Source: Paenibacillus pabuli
GTDB taxonomy: Bacteria > Bacillota > Bacilli > Paenibacillales > Paenibacillaceae
DNA length: 64,000 bases
NCBI RefSeq assembly: GCF_023101145.1
Contig: NZ_CP073714.1
Span: 3,782,001-3,846,000, forward strand
Direction: 5' to 3'
Shown: positions 8,210 to 17,877 of the stretch, one piece after another
Layout: each line of letters starts with the position of its first letter
Numbering within the stretch: position 1 is the first letter of the stretch
The notes under the pieces: generated by a model
Databases searched by the model: none
Told to the model about the DNA's origin: nothing
What the model saw: only the letters and a program-made list of their open reading frames with translations
Position numbers and translations under genes: made by a program

Positions 8210-8941
8210 TCATTGAAAATAGGAAGGGTATGTATCCCGCAGGATAGCCAGATCCGTGACGGTCAAATGCAGATGTTCCTGCATGATGTGCTCCGCCGTT
8301 TGGGCGTCGTGCTGTTGTATCGCCTGAACCATGGATTGATGCTGCTCTAGCAAATGATCCCATTGATGATCAGAGGACAGGCGGAGCATTCGGCTCCGGT
8401 TCAGATGCACGTTCATATGCTGGATCACGGACCAGGTGTTACTTTTGTTGCAGCCTGCAAAGAGAGTACTATGGAATTCCTCATCCAATCCGAACATACG
8501 CTCATCATCCGGTTCAAGTATGCATTCCTGCTGCTGTGCAAGATTCTGCTCCAATATCTTCATATGTTCATCCGGAAATTGAACACAGGCAAGCCGGATA
8601 ACGGCACGCTCAAGCTGTTCACGCATGAATCGGGCTTCTTCCACGAGATCAACCTGAATCAAGGATACATAGGTACCCCGTTGCGGATATACTTCGAGCA
8701 GACCTTCCTGTGCTAATCGGACAAAACTTTCTCGAACAGGGGTCCGACTCACATTGAACTCAAGCGAAATCTCCTTCTCCGAGATGGCGGTACCGGGAGG
8801 CAGCTTTAAACTAAGAATTAACTGCTTCAACGTTGTATAGACCGCATCACGTGAAGAGAATGCCTGCTTTTTCAGAGAAGACGGGCTTATTAAGGACGAT
8901 AATAAATCGGCTTTGGATGAAGACCTCGGGGGATATTCCAT
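8210..8941 (-). CDS. uxuR: GntR/FadR-family regulator, probable UxuR
   Basis: This 243-residue protein has an N-terminal winged helix with the GntR pattern (ISEKEISLEFNVSRTPVRESFVRLAQEGLLEVYPQRGTYV, about residues 52-93) followed by an all-helical FCD ligand domain. Asp/His metal-ligand positions are plausible in FGLDEEFHSTLF. FCD regulators of this type sense hexuronate intermediates. The gene is first in the uxuR-uxuA-uxuB operon, 45 bases ahead of uxuA. A perfect palindrome lies 27 bases upstream of its start and is the probable autoregulatory operator. An AAGGAGTTG site lies about 11 bases before the ATG. The symbol is assigned by context. Confidence 0.82.
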   Translation of the reverse strand: MEYPPRSSSKADLLSSLISPSSLKKQAFSSRDAVYTTLKQLILSLKLPPGTAISEKEISLEFNVSRTPVRESFVRLAQEGLLEVYPQRGTYVSLIQVDLVEEARFMREQLERAVIRLACVQFPDEHMKILEQNLAQQQECILEPDDERMFGLDEEFHSTLFAGCNKSNTWSVIQHMNVHLNRSRMLRLSSDHQWDHLLEQHQSMVQAIQQHDAQTAEHIMQEHLHLTVTDLAILRDTYPSYFQ

Positions 8942-8967
8942 TACATTACTTCAACTCCTTCAAGCAT

Positions 8968-8993
8968 ATACTACCATACTTGTATGGTAGTAT
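8968..8993. promoter_or_regulatory. Perfect palindrome, probable UxuR operator
   Basis: The arms ATACTACCATAC and GTATGGTAGTAT are perfect inverted repeats separated by TT, 26 bases in all, between the divergent uxuR and arsR-like genes. The FadR-subfamily preference for GT/AC half-sites in a palindrome fits. Repression of uxuRAB, relieved by a hexuronate, is inferred. Confidence 0.75.
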
Positions 8994-9006
8994 GGAAGCG
9001 CTTTTA
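8992..9006. promoter_or_regulatory. cre-like CcpA site next to the uxuR operator
   Basis: The sequence ATGGAAGCGCTTTTA fits the cre consensus WTGNAARCGNWWNCA at all but one specified position. It overlaps the edge of the palindrome by two bases. It would place the uxu operon under carbon catabolite repression. Confidence 0.6.
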
Positions 9007-9145
9007 TATAACTTATTGCACTAAGTTATCAGACTTGTCTTGCTCTTAGAGGAGTGGTGGAGTAAACTTCAGTTATTAGGTTTAAATGATTAAACCAATA
9101 GACACAATGAAGTATGATATCTGTAGAACATATAGAGGTGAAACC

Positions 9146-9448
9146 ATGGGACAAAAAGCGATATCTATTTTTCAAACCTGCATTCCCTTATTTCAGGTAC
9201 TTAGCGACAATCATCGCCAAGCGATTTTACTCGCTCTTAGTGAGAAGGGCAGCATGACTGTGAATGAAATTACAGAACAGTTCAACCTATCTCGGCCTGC
9301 CATATCTCATCATCTCAAGCTATTGCTTGAGAAAGGGCTCATCTCCGTGGAACAGAAGGGCACACAACGATTTTATTCTGCTTCATTAAAGTCTTCAGTG
9401 GAACTATTGAAGGAACTGGTTGGAGCGCTGGAAGAAGAGTGTTTATAA
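9146..9448 (+). CDS. ArsR-family transcriptional regulator
   Basis: This 100-residue winged-helix protein contains LSDNHRQAILLALSEKGSMTVNEITEQFNLSRPAISHHLKLLLEKGLISVEQKGTQRFY in pieces typical of ArsR/SmtB regulators: helix-turn-helix ITEQFNLSRPAISHHLKLL, then a beta wing. No metal-binding cysteine pair is seen in the recognition helix, so it is probably not a classic metal sensor. The ATG at 9146 is preceded by GAGGTGA; a longer frame from 9086 lacks a site. It lies 88 bases before the aldehyde dehydrogenase gene in the same direction and may control it. Confidence 0.82.
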   Translation: MGQKAISIFQTCIPLFQVLSDNHRQAILLALSEKGSMTVNEITEQFNLSRPAISHHLKLLLEKGLISVEQKGTQRFYSASLKSSVELLKELVGALEEECL

Positions 9449-9536
9449 GCAAGAGTGGTTAACATGCCTAGGCATGTAGACTATATGTTCGTATGTTTAA
9501 ACGTATCATCATTAAGGTATAGAGGAGATGGGCTGT

Positions 9537-10937
9537 ATGAGTACCATACAAGAATTAAGGGAAAATGAGGTCGAAGAAATTTTACAACTGCAACGGCAAT
9601 TTTTTCGCTCAGGGGTTACTCGTTCGGTTGAGTCACGCATTGCACATTTAAGCCAGTTGAAACAGGCGATTCAGAAGTATGAGTCCCGTCTTACCGAGGC
9701 GCTCTATCAGGATTTGGGAAAGAGTGAGTTCGAATCATATACGACAGAGATCGGATTTATGCTGGATAGTATCTCCCATACGATTCGACAAGTGAAGAAA
9801 TGGGTCAAACCGGTCAAAGTGAAAACCCAATTCGCTCTGATCGGTTCCAAAAGTTATATCGTTCCTGAACCCTATGGCGCGGTATTGATTATTGGACCTT
9901 TTAACTATCCATTCCAGCTGTTAATTGAACCTCTGGTTGGAGCATTGGCAGCAGGCAATACGGCAGTCCTCAAAGCGTCAGAGAACACACCAGCCGTCTC
10001 AGCTGTTATTCGCGAGATGATTAGCTCGGTATTCGAATCAGCATACGTTCACGTGGTCGAAGGAGCCAAAGACACAACCACGGCGCTCATTAACGCGCCA
10101 TTCGATTATATTTTTTTTACAGGAAGTGTGCCAGTGGGCAAAATCGTCATGGAGGCCGCTGCCAAAAATCTTGTTCCGGTTACCCTCGAGCTTGGCGGTA
10201 AAAGTCCGGTTATCGTGGATAAGCACGCAGATCTAAAGGTGGCTGCACAGCGCATTGTATGGGGGAAATTGCTCAATACGGGTCAGACCTGCATCGCCCC
10301 GGATTATCTGCTTGTGCATGAACAGGTGAAAGATTCGTTAATCACCGAAATGAAAGCAGCAGTGGAATCGTTCTTTGGGACAGATATCCAGCACAATCGA
10401 GACTATGGGCGAATCGTCAACAAGGCCCATTTCAAACGTCTCACGACCCTTATTGAACGTGATCAGGCTCATATTATCCACGGTGGTCAATCCGATGAGG
10501 AAGATCGCTTTATTGAACCGACATTTATTGATGCTGAATCCTGGGAAGCCGCAACGATGGAGGACGAAATTTTTGGTCCAATTCTGCCAATTATCAGTTA
10601 TTCTCATATTGATGAGGCGATTGCAGACATTGTGAAGCGGCCAAAACCACTGGCACTCTATCTCTTTACATCAGATACACAATTACAAGATAAAGTGATG
10701 CGAGAGGTTTCTTTTGGGGGCGGCTGCATTAACGATACGATCACCCATGTGGCCAACCCACGTCTGCCGTTTGGAGGGGTAGGACATTCAGGTCTTGGCT
10801 CTTATCACGGGCGTTACAGCCTGGAGACTTTCTCTCATATGAAAAGTGTGCTCAAAAAGAGCACCCGATTGAATTTGTCGATTTTATATCCGCCGTATGA
10901 TAACAAACTGAAGACGATTAAACGCCTTTTAAAATGA
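9537..10937 (+). CDS. Class 3-type NAD(P)-dependent aldehyde dehydrogenase
   Basis: This 466-residue enzyme is close to Bacillus YwdH and class 3 ALDHs. It has GPFNYPFQL near residue 110, the Rossmann-region segment FFTGSVPVGK, the general-base Glu in VTLELGGKSP, the nucleophile Cys in NTGQTCIAPDY, and EIFGPILPI. It oxidises aldehydes to carboxylates in the cytoplasm; the physiological substrate is not evident. The C terminus ends in a basic, partly hydrophobic tail (LNLSILYPPYDNKLKTIKRLLK), as in some membrane-associated long-chain aldehyde dehydrogenases. Of two in-frame ATGs, 9537 is better spaced from AGAGGAGA (9521-9528) than 9528. An ArsR gene precedes it. Confidence 0.9.
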   Translation: MSTIQELRENEVEEILQLQRQFFRSGVTRSVESRIAHLSQLKQAIQKYESRLTEALYQDLGKSEFESYTTEIGFMLDSISHTIRQVKKWVKPVKVKTQFALIGSKSYIVPEPYGAVLIIGPFNYPFQLLIEPLVGALAAGNTAVLKASENTPAVSAVIREMISSVFESAYVHVVEGAKDTTTALINAPFDYIFFTGSVPVGKIVMEAAAKNLVPVTLELGGKSPVIVDKHADLKVAAQRIVWGKLLNTGQTCIAPDYLLVHEQVKDSLITEMKAAVESFFGTDIQHNRDYGRIVNKAHFKRLTTLIERDQAHIIHGGQSDEEDRFIEPTFIDAESWEAATMEDEIFGPILPIISYSHIDEAIADIVKRPKPLALYLFTSDTQLQDKVMREVSFGGGCINDTITHVANPRLPFGGVGHSGLGSYHGRYSLETFSHMKSVLKKSTRLNLSILYPPYDNKLKTIKRLLK

Positions 10938-11000
10938 AAAACCGACGTTTATACGCAAACAAACTAAATGCCATACTGGAATGATGTCAATGAATGAAAC

Positions 11001-11912
11001 TCATTCGGGAGCAGGCTGTTCCTGTCTGTAACGTGATGGGGAAATACCGGACCAGCGCTTGAATTGACGACTGAAATGGGCAATATCCTTGTAACCTAAC
11101 ATGGCAGCGATGTTCTGCACTGACAGCTTCGGGTTACCCAGCAGCACTTTGGCTTCATGCAGAACCATATCGGATAAATATACACGCGGGGACTGGCCAT
11201 ACACCTGCCGAAATACACGGTTACAATGGGAGGAACTGATGCCCAGTTCTGCTGCAATATCATCAATGCCATAATGGCTGTCAGACTCACGTCCTTGCTT
11301 GAACTGCTGACTCACCAGTCCTTGCAGCCGATTGCGAATTTGGTGAGCCAGTTCAATTTTCTCATATCCGTCCGTGAACAGTTGAGCCGCTTCCTGAGAG
11401 ACGGCCTCCCACAAATGACCGAATAATTCAAACACTGCCGACTGCAGCTGCATACGTTGTACCATTGTACTTGCCGCCCGATCGTCTGCAGAAGACATTA
11501 GTTTTCGAAGTACAGGCTCGATCTGGCGTGTAACCGGACTATCTGCATCGAACAATACCTGCTTGATTCGGGCAAGCAAGGAGAGAAATAACTGATCATC
11601 AATGTCAAAATGCATGCAAAAATAAGTAAACCCCTTGTCATTAGGGCTCAGGCTGGAATGAATGCTTCCTGGAGGAATCAGGAGCAATTCACCAGCCTTT
11701 TGTACATACAACTTACCGTTTATGGTCATGCATTGTTCGCCTTCCGTTACATAGTTCAGCTCATATTGCGGATGTTCATGGGCTGGATAGTCCCAATCCG
11801 CACCGACACTTCGCAAATGAATGGCGAACAAATTCACCGTTGTTTGTACATCCGGGTAAAACACCTCATGCACACTCTCTCCCAGAGCGGGAGGCAAATA
11901 GGTGGATGACAT
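11001..11912 (-). CDS. AraC-family regulator divergent from the xylan genes
   Basis: This 303-residue protein has an N-terminal cupin-like sugar-sensing domain (HEHPQYELNYVTEG, GELLLIPPGSIHSS) and a C-terminal pair of AraC helix-turn-helix motifs (IDDIAAELGISSSHCNRVFRQVYGQSP and VQNIAAMLGYKDIAHFSRQFKRWSGISPSRYR, given in part). The ATG is preceded by GAGGGGGT. It is transcribed divergently from xynB-aguA with a 210-base shared regulatory region holding direct repeats and a cre site. It is most probably the xylo-oligosaccharide- or aldouronate-responsive activator of that operon. Confidence 0.88.
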   Translation of the reverse strand: MSSTYLPPALGESVHEVFYPDVQTTVNLFAIHLRSVGADWDYPAHEHPQYELNYVTEGEQCMTINGKLYVQKAGELLLIPPGSIHSSLSPNDKGFTYFCMHFDIDDQLFLSLLARIKQVLFDADSPVTRQIEPVLRKLMSSADDRAASTMVQRMQLQSAVFELFGHLWEAVSQEAAQLFTDGYEKIELAHQIRNRLQGLVSQQFKQGRESDSHYGIDDIAAELGISSSHCNRVFRQVYGQSPRVYLSDMVLHEAKVLLGNPKLSVQNIAAMLGYKDIAHFSRQFKRWSGISPSRYRQEQPAPE

Positions 11913-12042
11913 GATAGACCCCCTCTATAATCTATGGTTGCTCCTGATGGAATGATGGATTACGATAAAATAGTGCAAATGTAACCGCTTTAATGCATTA
12001 TAACCTATCAGCTTGATTTGGGTAAATATCCGATTGATTTGA

Positions 12043-12070
12043 CCATGGTCTATCGCTGAATGCCCATGGT
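12043..12070. promoter_or_regulatory. Direct repeats CCATGGT with 21-bp spacing, candidate AraC-type operator
   Basis: CCATGGT occurs at 12043-12049 and again at 12064-12070, exactly 21 bases apart, about two helical turns. AraC-family activators commonly bind such tandem half-sites. They lie between the divergent araC-type gene and xynB. Each copy is part of a local palindrome (ACCATGGT, CCATGG), so chance cannot be excluded. Confidence 0.5.
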
Positions 12071-12082
12071 AGGATGGGGCTA

Positions 12083-12097
12083 ATGAAAACGCATGCA
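12083..12097. promoter_or_regulatory. Consensus cre site upstream of xynB
   Basis: ATGAAAACGCATGCA matches the cre consensus WTGNAARCGNWWNCA at every specified position. It lies 26 bases before the xynB start, so CcpA binding would block transcription in the presence of preferred sugars. Confidence 0.8.
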
Positions 12098-12122
12098 AAC
12101 CATTTGAGAGGGGTCATCGTTC

Positions 12123-14354
12123 ATGAGCACGTCTAAATCCATCTTTTATAACGCCCATCACTCACCGATCGGGGCTTTTGCCAGTTTTACACTAGGTTAC
12201 AAGGGAGCCAAAGGCGGATTAGGTCTGGAGCTGGGCAAGCCAGCAGATCAGAATGTATATATCGGTTTACAATCTCGTGACAGTGAGAATTACGAGGCCT
12301 TGCCATTTTTTGAAGCCGTTGAAGATGCAAGCGTTCGGTACGATGTAGAGAAAGTGGAGAATTCGGATTCCGACCAAGCATCCTTGAGCTCAGAGGAAAA
12401 TGGGGCTAGCACGCCAGCCGGAGTTGGAACGCAAACGTCGCGTCCCTTGATTTCAGCATTTCGTGATGAAGAAATTACACGTGAGTTCACTTCAGGAACA
12501 GATTCGTGGATGGCAGGTGATCTGACTTTCCGTATATACTCACCTGTGCGTCCTGTACCTGAACCGCTGAGTGGCGATCGTGAAGCATTAATGGATGCGC
12601 TTGTGCCTGCGGTGCTGGTGGAGATGACGATTGATAACACGCAAGGACGGCAGACGCGTAAAGCATATTTTGGATACCAAGGCAATGATCCTTACTCAGC
12701 GATGCGTATCATCGGAGGACCTGAGGGTGGGGCATTAACCGGAGTTGGACAAGGTCGCCTAACCGCTATTTTATCTGCGGATGAGGGACTATGGCCTGCA
12801 CGTGGATTTACACTGGAGAAGATATTACAGGAGAAGCATCGTGAGAATCTGGCCTTTGGATTGGGCGAGACAGCTGCGTTGTTGATGGACGTTCCCGCCG
12901 GAGAGAAGCGTACGTACCAATTTGCCGTTTGTTTTTATCGCGGCGGGATTGTTACTTCGGGGATGGATACGAGCTATTGGTATACCCGTTATTTTGCAGA
13001 TATCCTGGATGCCGGGAAATATGCACTTGATCGTTTTAGTGAGTTGACTGCTTCCTGTAAGGAAGTTGAGCAACGTCTTGGTGCAGCTGCTTTGAGTGAA
13101 GATCAGTCCTTTATGCTTGCCCATTCCATTCACAGCTACTATGCAAGTACACAACTGCTCGATGCGGACGGCGAGCCGTTCTGGATCGTAAATGAAGGCG
13201 AATACCGGATGATGAACACACTCGATCTGACCGCAGATCAGTTGTATTTTGAACTTGCCTTGAATCCTTGGACGGTGCGTAACGAGCTGGAATGGTTTGT
13301 GAAACGCTACAGTTATACAGATCAAGTGCGCTTCCCGGGCGAAGAGAAGGAATATCCGGGCGGCATTACGTTCACACATGATATCGGCGTAGCCAATGTA
13401 TTTTCGCGTCCGGGACACTCCGCATATGAACTCGTGGGCATTGATGACTGCTTTTCCCAAATGAGTCATGAGGAACTCGTGAACTGGCTTTGCTGTGCGA
13501 CTGTATATATTGAACAGACACAGGATCGGGAATTCGTTAAAGAGATGCTGCCCGTTATTCGTGATTGCTTCGAAAGCATGTTGAACCGGGATCATCCAGA
13601 TGAACAACAACGCAACGGCCTGATGGGGCTGGATAGCAGTCGTACCAAGGGCGGAGCCGAAATTACCACCTATGACAGTCTGGATGTATCACTGGGTCAA
13701 TCCCGCAATAATATCTATCTGGCAGGCAAATGCTGGGCTGTCTATGTTGCACTGGAGAAGCTGTTCGCTGGAGAGAAATTGGCTGAACTGTCTCATCATG
13801 CAGGGCGTCAGGCGGATCGTTGTGCAGCCAGTATAGCAGCCCAGTTGACCGACAGTGGCTACATTCCGGCAGTTATTGCCGAAAATAATGATTCTCGTAT
13901 CATTCCAGCCATTGAAGGCTTGGTGTTCCCATACTTCACCGGCTGTGAAGACGCGTTGGATGTTAATGGCCGTTTTGGTCCCTACCTGCAAGCACTGCGC
14001 ACCCATTTGAAAACCGTTCTTGTTCCTGGTACTTGTCTGTTTGAAGATGGAGGCTGGAAGCTGTCCTCTACGAGCAATAACTCATGGCTCAGCAAAATAT
14101 ATCTATCCCAGTTCATCGCACGAGAACTGTTGGGTGTGGATTGGGAGGAAACAGGCAAGGCTTCTGACGCTGCTCATGTAAACTGGCTGCTGCATCCCGA
14201 GGAATCCTACTGGTGCTGGAGTGACCAGATCCTGGCCGGTGTAGCGGTTGGAAGCAAGTATTATCCACGCGGTGTAACATCAATTCTATGGCTGCTCGAG
14301 GGCAAAGGTAATCGTCTGGAGCAGATCTATGCCAGCAAGGAGGCTGTACAATGA
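12123..14354 (+). CDS. xynB: GH52 beta-xylosidase
   Basis: This 743-residue enzyme matches glycoside hydrolase family 52 across its length: [25 protein letters not shown] start, [20 protein letters not shown], and [14 protein letters not shown]. The nucleophile Glu lies in [12 protein letters not shown] (E358) and the acid/base Asp in [14 protein letters not shown] (D518). Their 160-residue spacing equals that of the E335/D495 pair of Geobacillus XynB2. It releases xylose from xylo-oligosaccharides with retention. No signal peptide is seen, so it acts on imported oligomers. About 25 extra Ser/Glu/Ala-rich residues sit near positions 80-105 compared with Geobacillus. AGAGGGG precedes the ATG. 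It overlaps aguA by four bases. Confidence 0.95.
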   Translation: MSTSKSIFYNAHHSPIGAFASFTLGYKGAKGGLGLELGKPADQNVYIGLQSRDSENYEALPFFEAVEDASVRYDVEKVENSDSDQASLSSEENGASTPAGVGTQTSRPLISAFRDEEITREFTSGTDSWMAGDLTFRIYSPVRPVPEPLSGDREALMDALVPAVLVEMTIDNTQGRQTRKAYFGYQGNDPYSAMRIIGGPEGGALTGVGQGRLTAILSADEGLWPARGFTLEKILQEKHRENLAFGLGETAALLMDVPAGEKRTYQFAVCFYRGGIVTSGMDTSYWYTRYFADILDAGKYALDRFSELTASCKEVEQRLGAAALSEDQSFMLAHSIHSYYASTQLLDADGEPFWIVNEGEYRMMNTLDLTADQLYFELALNPWTVRNELEWFVKRYSYTDQVRFPGEEKEYPGGITFTHDIGVANVFSRPGHSAYELVGIDDCFSQMSHEELVNWLCCATVYIEQTQDREFVKEMLPVIRDCFESMLNRDHPDEQQRNGLMGLDSSRTKGGAEITTYDSLDVSLGQSRNNIYLAGKCWAVYVALEKLFAGEKLAELSHHAGRQADRCAASIAAQLTDSGYIPAVIAENNDSRIIPAIEGLVFPYFTGCEDALDVNGRFGPYLQALRTHLKTVLVPGTCLFEDGGWKLSSTSNNSWLSKIYLSQFIARELLGVDWEETGKASDAAHVNWLLHPEESYWCWSDQILAGVAVGSKYYPRGVTSILWLLEGKGNRLEQIYASKEAVQ

Positions 14355-16501
14355 GCAATACAACCATTCAATCCAATATCTCCGGCCCGCAATATGATGC
14401 GTGGCTTGGATATCTTCAAAGTCAATCCGCAGTAAAAGGGGCCGATAAAAAGACAGCCCCTGTCTGGAGCCGTACCGTCTCGGTGACGGAAGATCAGGAA
14501 ATCATATCAACAGCAGCAGCCGAACTGACTCAGGGATTGGATAAGCTGTTTGGCATCAAGCCAAAAGTTAGTCAGGAATCGGCTAGTCAAGCGAATATAG
14601 CAGATTCAGCCCACCAGGAGGCGCAAGGGATATGGATCGGTACCTGGACGGGGTCGGAAGCTGTAGCGCAGGCCTTCAGCGACACGGAACGCTCTTCCGT
14701 GCAAGGAGAAGGCTATATTATCCGCGAAGATAAGGAACAAGGCAGACTGTTTATTGGTTCTGAAACCCCTCAGGGTGTCTTATATGGAGCTTTTCATCTG
14801 TTGAGGGAGCTTGTTCTGGAGCAAGAAAACTCAAACGATGTACATCCTGCTGCGGGAAGATTAAGTTACATTTCCGAGCAGCCTGCTAATGCATTACGCA
14901 TGATCAATCAGTGGGACAACGTGGACGGAAGCATCGAGCGTGGTTATGCTGGAAGATCGATTTTCTATGATAATGGAGAATTCACTCGTGATCTCGGGCG
15001 CATCCGTGATTATGCCCGTTTGCTTGCTTCCACAGGCATTAACGCTATTTCGATCAATAACGTTAACGTGCATCAGCGTGAGAGCCTGTTCCTGACGGAA
15101 CGTTACCTCGGCGATGTTGCGAAGGTTGCTGCCGAATTCAGAGCGTACGGCATCCGATTATTTCTGAGCGCAAACTACGCAAGTCCGATAGAGATTGGTG
15201 GATTGCTTACGGCAGATCCGCTGGATGAACAGGTCCGGGAATGGTGGAACATCCAGACAGCCAAGGTATATGCGGCAATTCCTGATTTTGGCGGTTATCT
15301 AATCAAAGCGGATTCGGAAAATCGGCCAGGCCCCTTCACGTATAACCGGGATCATGCTGATGGGGCGAATATGCTTGCCGAAGCACTTCGTCCGTTTGGT
15401 GGACTGGTCATTTGGCGCTGTTTCGTCTATAACTGTAAGCAAGACTGGCGTGACCGCTCCACGGATCGTGCACGGGCGGCATACGACCACTTCAAGCCAC
15501 TCGATGGCCGATTTGCGGATAACGTTATTTTGCAGATCAAGAATGGGCCGATGGACTTTCAGGTTCGCGAGGCCGTATCTCCGCTGTTCGGGGCAATGGA
15601 GAACACCAATCAGGTGCTGGAATTCCAGATTACGCAGGAGTATACGGGCCAGCAGCGACATCTGTGTTATCTGATCCCACAGTGGAAGGAAGTATTGGAT
15701 TTTGATACGTTTGCCAAGGGGCCAGGTTCTGAAATCAAACGCATTGCTGACGGTTCTCTGTACAACAGGCCCTACAGCGGCTTTGCCGCAGTCTCCAATA
15801 TCGGTGCAGATGCTTGCTGGACAGGACATCCGCTTGCTCAGGCGAATCTGTATGGATATGGAAGACTTGCCTGGAATCCGGAGCTGTCATCGGAAGAAAT
15901 CGCTGAGGAGTGGGTTAGACTTACCTTTGGACATGACGAAGAGGTCGTTCGTCTAATCTCTGGCATGCTTTTGAATTCGTTGGATATCTATGAAAGTTAT
16001 ACAGCCCCCCTAGGTGTAGGCTGGATGGTTAATCCAGAGCATCATTATGGACCTAATGTGGATGGATATGAATATTCCAAGTGGGGCACGTACCATTTTG
16101 CCGATTGTGATGGCATTGGTGTGGATCGGACAGTGAGCAGTGGAACAGGATATACGTCGCAGTATCACCCAGAAAATGCCGAAAGATATGAATCCGTAGA
16201 TTCCTGTCCGGACGAGCTGCTGTTATTTTTCCATCATGTCCCGTATACGCATGTTCTGCATTCGGGCAAAACAGTCATTCAGCATATTTATGATACACAT
16301 TTTGAAGGTGCAGAGCAGGCAGCGGCGCTAGCTCAAACCTGGGGGCAGTTGGAAGGAAAAATTGATCCAACTGTGTTCAACAAGGTGGCTGCACTACAGG
16401 CAGAGCAGACGGAGCACGCCAAAGAATGGCGAGACATGATCAATACGTACTTTTATCGCAAAAGCGGTATTGCCGATAAACAAGGAAGAACGATATATTA
16501 A
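14351..16501 (+). CDS. aguA: GH67 alpha-glucuronidase
   Basis: This 716-residue cytoplasmic enzyme belongs to family GH67, with the segments [14 protein letters not shown] and [21 protein letters not shown], and the catalytic cluster [10 protein letters not shown] (acid E323), GPMDFQVRE (D402) and ITQEY (E430). The spacing between these residues equals that of E285, D364 and E392 in Geobacillus AguA. The enzyme removes 4-O-methyl-D-glucuronic acid from the non-reducing end of short aldouronates. Its start codon overlaps the xynB stop (ATGA), so the two are made together. Released glucuronate-type sugar can feed the nearby uxu genes, though a methyl group must first be removed. No terminator is seen before the dehydrogenase gene. 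Confidence 0.95.
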   Translation: MSNTTIQSNISGPQYDAWLGYLQSQSAVKGADKKTAPVWSRTVSVTEDQEIISTAAAELTQGLDKLFGIKPKVSQESASQANIADSAHQEAQGIWIGTWTGSEAVAQAFSDTERSSVQGEGYIIREDKEQGRLFIGSETPQGVLYGAFHLLRELVLEQENSNDVHPAAGRLSYISEQPANALRMINQWDNVDGSIERGYAGRSIFYDNGEFTRDLGRIRDYARLLASTGINAISINNVNVHQRESLFLTERYLGDVAKVAAEFRAYGIRLFLSANYASPIEIGGLLTADPLDEQVREWWNIQTAKVYAAIPDFGGYLIKADSENRPGPFTYNRDHADGANMLAEALRPFGGLVIWRCFVYNCKQDWRDRSTDRARAAYDHFKPLDGRFADNVILQIKNGPMDFQVREAVSPLFGAMENTNQVLEFQITQEYTGQQRHLCYLIPQWKEVLDFDTFAKGPGSEIKRIADGSLYNRPYSGFAAVSNIGADACWTGHPLAQANLYGYGRLAWNPELSSEEIAEEWVRLTFGHDEEVVRLISGMLLNSLDIYESYTAPLGVGWMVNPEHHYGPNVDGYEYSKWGTYHFADCDGIGVDRTVSSGTGYTSQYHPENAERYESVDSCPDELLLFFHHVPYTHVLHSGKTVIQHIYDTHFEGAEQAAALAQTWGQLEGKIDPTVFNKVAALQAEQTEHAKEWRDMINTYFYRKSGIADKQGRTIY

Positions 16502-16642
16502 TTTAGATACGAGAGTATATAAGTTAAACTAAACATTTTCACGATCACGAAGAGCAAGAACAGCTCTGAGGAAGCAAAGCGTTCACCTTTATTACTATAT
16601 GAGGAAAGAACAACGTTGACATCCATGAGAAGGAGGGAACAT

Positions 16643-17710
16643 ATGGGACATCATCAATTACCTGAGACCATGAGGGCTGCTGTTATGACTGAGCCTGGGC
16701 ACATCATCATTGAGGAACAGGCTGTACCACAGCCAGCTGAAGATGAGGTACTTATTCAGGTCATGGCGGTTGGCGTCTGCGGATCGGATGTGCATTATTT
16801 TGAACACGGCAGAATTGGCCGTTTTGTGGTGGAGAAACCGATTATACTTGGACATGAATGTGCAGGTATTGTAGCGGCTGTTGGCTCGAAAGTATCGCGG
16901 TTAAAAGAAGGAGATCGGGTAGCCATTGAGCCTGGGGTAACCTGCGGTCGATGCACGGCATGTAAAGAAGGCCGCTATAATCTGTGTCCCGATGTACAAT
17001 TTCTGGCGACGCCACCGGTAGATGGAGCATTTGTACAGTACATGACCATCCGTGAGGATATGGTTTTCCCCATCCCGGATCATCTGTCTTTTGAAGAGGC
17101 AGCAATGAACGAACCTTTCTCGGTTGGGATTCATGCTGCGAGACGCAGTAAACTGGCTCCGGGAACGACACTTGCCATTATGGGCATGGGACCTGTGGGA
17201 TTGATGGCTGTTGCCGCTGCCAAATCGTTTGGTGTAGAACGCATCATCGTCACAGATCTGGAGGAAGTACGGTTGGAAGCTGCTCGTCGTATGGGGGCCA
17301 CCCATACCATTAATGTACGAAATGAAGATGCGCAAGCAGTGATCCGTGAGATAACGAACGGCGTCGGTGTAGATACGGCATGGGAGACTGCGGGTAATCC
17401 GAAGGCGCTTCAATCTGCTTTATATTCGCTCCGCCGTGGAGGCAAGCTTGCCATTGTTGGACTACCTGCACAGGACGAGATTCCCCTGAATGTTCCTTTC
17501 ATTGCGGACAATGAGGTGGATATATACGGAATCTTCCGTTATGCCAACACGTATCCGGCGGGAATTGAATTCCTGAGCTCAGGCCAGCATGATGTGATGT
17601 CCCTGATTACTGACCGTTATTCACTTGAGGAGACCCAACAGGCAATGGAACGGGCATTACACAACAAGAGCGGCAGTCTCAAAGTAATGGTATACCCAAA
17701 CGGGATATGA
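16643..17710 (+). CDS. Zinc-dependent medium-chain alcohol dehydrogenase, polyol (xylitol/sorbitol) type
   Basis: This 355-residue enzyme has catalytic zinc ligands in GVCGSDVHYFEHG and GHECAGIV, the structural four-cysteine loop GVTCGRCTACKEGRYNLCPD, and the NAD motif GMGPVGLMAV. The residues around the catalytic zinc (Cys, His-Glu) and the sequence YNLCPDVQFLATPPVDGAF are typical of sorbitol/xylitol dehydrogenases. It probably interconverts a polyol and a ketose with NAD(H). The ATG at 16643 has AAGGAGGG upstream; an earlier TTG at 16616 was rejected. It follows aguA by about 140 bases and precedes a terminator, so it may be the last gene of the xylan unit. The substrate is not provable here. 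Confidence 0.87.
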   Translation: MGHHQLPETMRAAVMTEPGHIIIEEQAVPQPAEDEVLIQVMAVGVCGSDVHYFEHGRIGRFVVEKPIILGHECAGIVAAVGSKVSRLKEGDRVAIEPGVTCGRCTACKEGRYNLCPDVQFLATPPVDGAFVQYMTIREDMVFPIPDHLSFEEAAMNEPFSVGIHAARRSKLAPGTTLAIMGMGPVGLMAVAAAKSFGVERIIVTDLEEVRLEAARRMGATHTINVRNEDAQAVIREITNGVGVDTAWETAGNPKALQSALYSLRRGGKLAIVGLPAQDEIPLNVPFIADNEVDIYGIFRYANTYPAGIEFLSSGQHDVMSLITDRYSLEETQQAMERALHNKSGSLKVMVYPNGI

Positions 17711-17721
17711 AACCCTTTTGA

Positions 17722-17752
17722 AGGAACCCTGATACTTAGGGTTTCTTTTTTT
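17722..17752 (+). terminator. Rho-independent terminator
   Basis: GGAACCCT pairs with AGGGTTTC around GATACTT, followed by a run of T. It closes the xynB-aguA-dehydrogenase unit. Confidence 0.8.
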
Positions 17753-17773
17753 GCATTTTTCGCCATAAAAGGA

Positions 17774-17802
17774 TTAAACAAGCTTCCATAACGTGGTATA
17801 AT
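17774..17802 (+). promoter_or_regulatory. Candidate sigma-A promoter of the HPr-like gene
   Basis: A consensus -10 box TATAAT (17797-17802) is preceded 17 bases upstream by the weak -35-like TTAAAC (17774-17779). The HPr-like gene starts 75 bases downstream. Confidence 0.55.
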
Positions 17803-17877
17803 GCTTGAAGATTTTAATATATAAAATCATACACACCAAATTTGTTGAATAGCATCTAGCGAAAGGAACTGAAGGTT

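Noticed and set aside
11960..11995. Second cre-like site upstream of xynB (ATGTAACCGCTTTAA)
   Set aside because: It has two mismatches at specified positions, and a full-match cre site lies 100 bases downstream.
12825..13610. Minus-strand open frame of 261 codons inside xynB
   Set aside because: It lies wholly antisense to the GH52 enzyme, whose frame is certain from both catalytic motifs, and its product shows no recognisable pattern.
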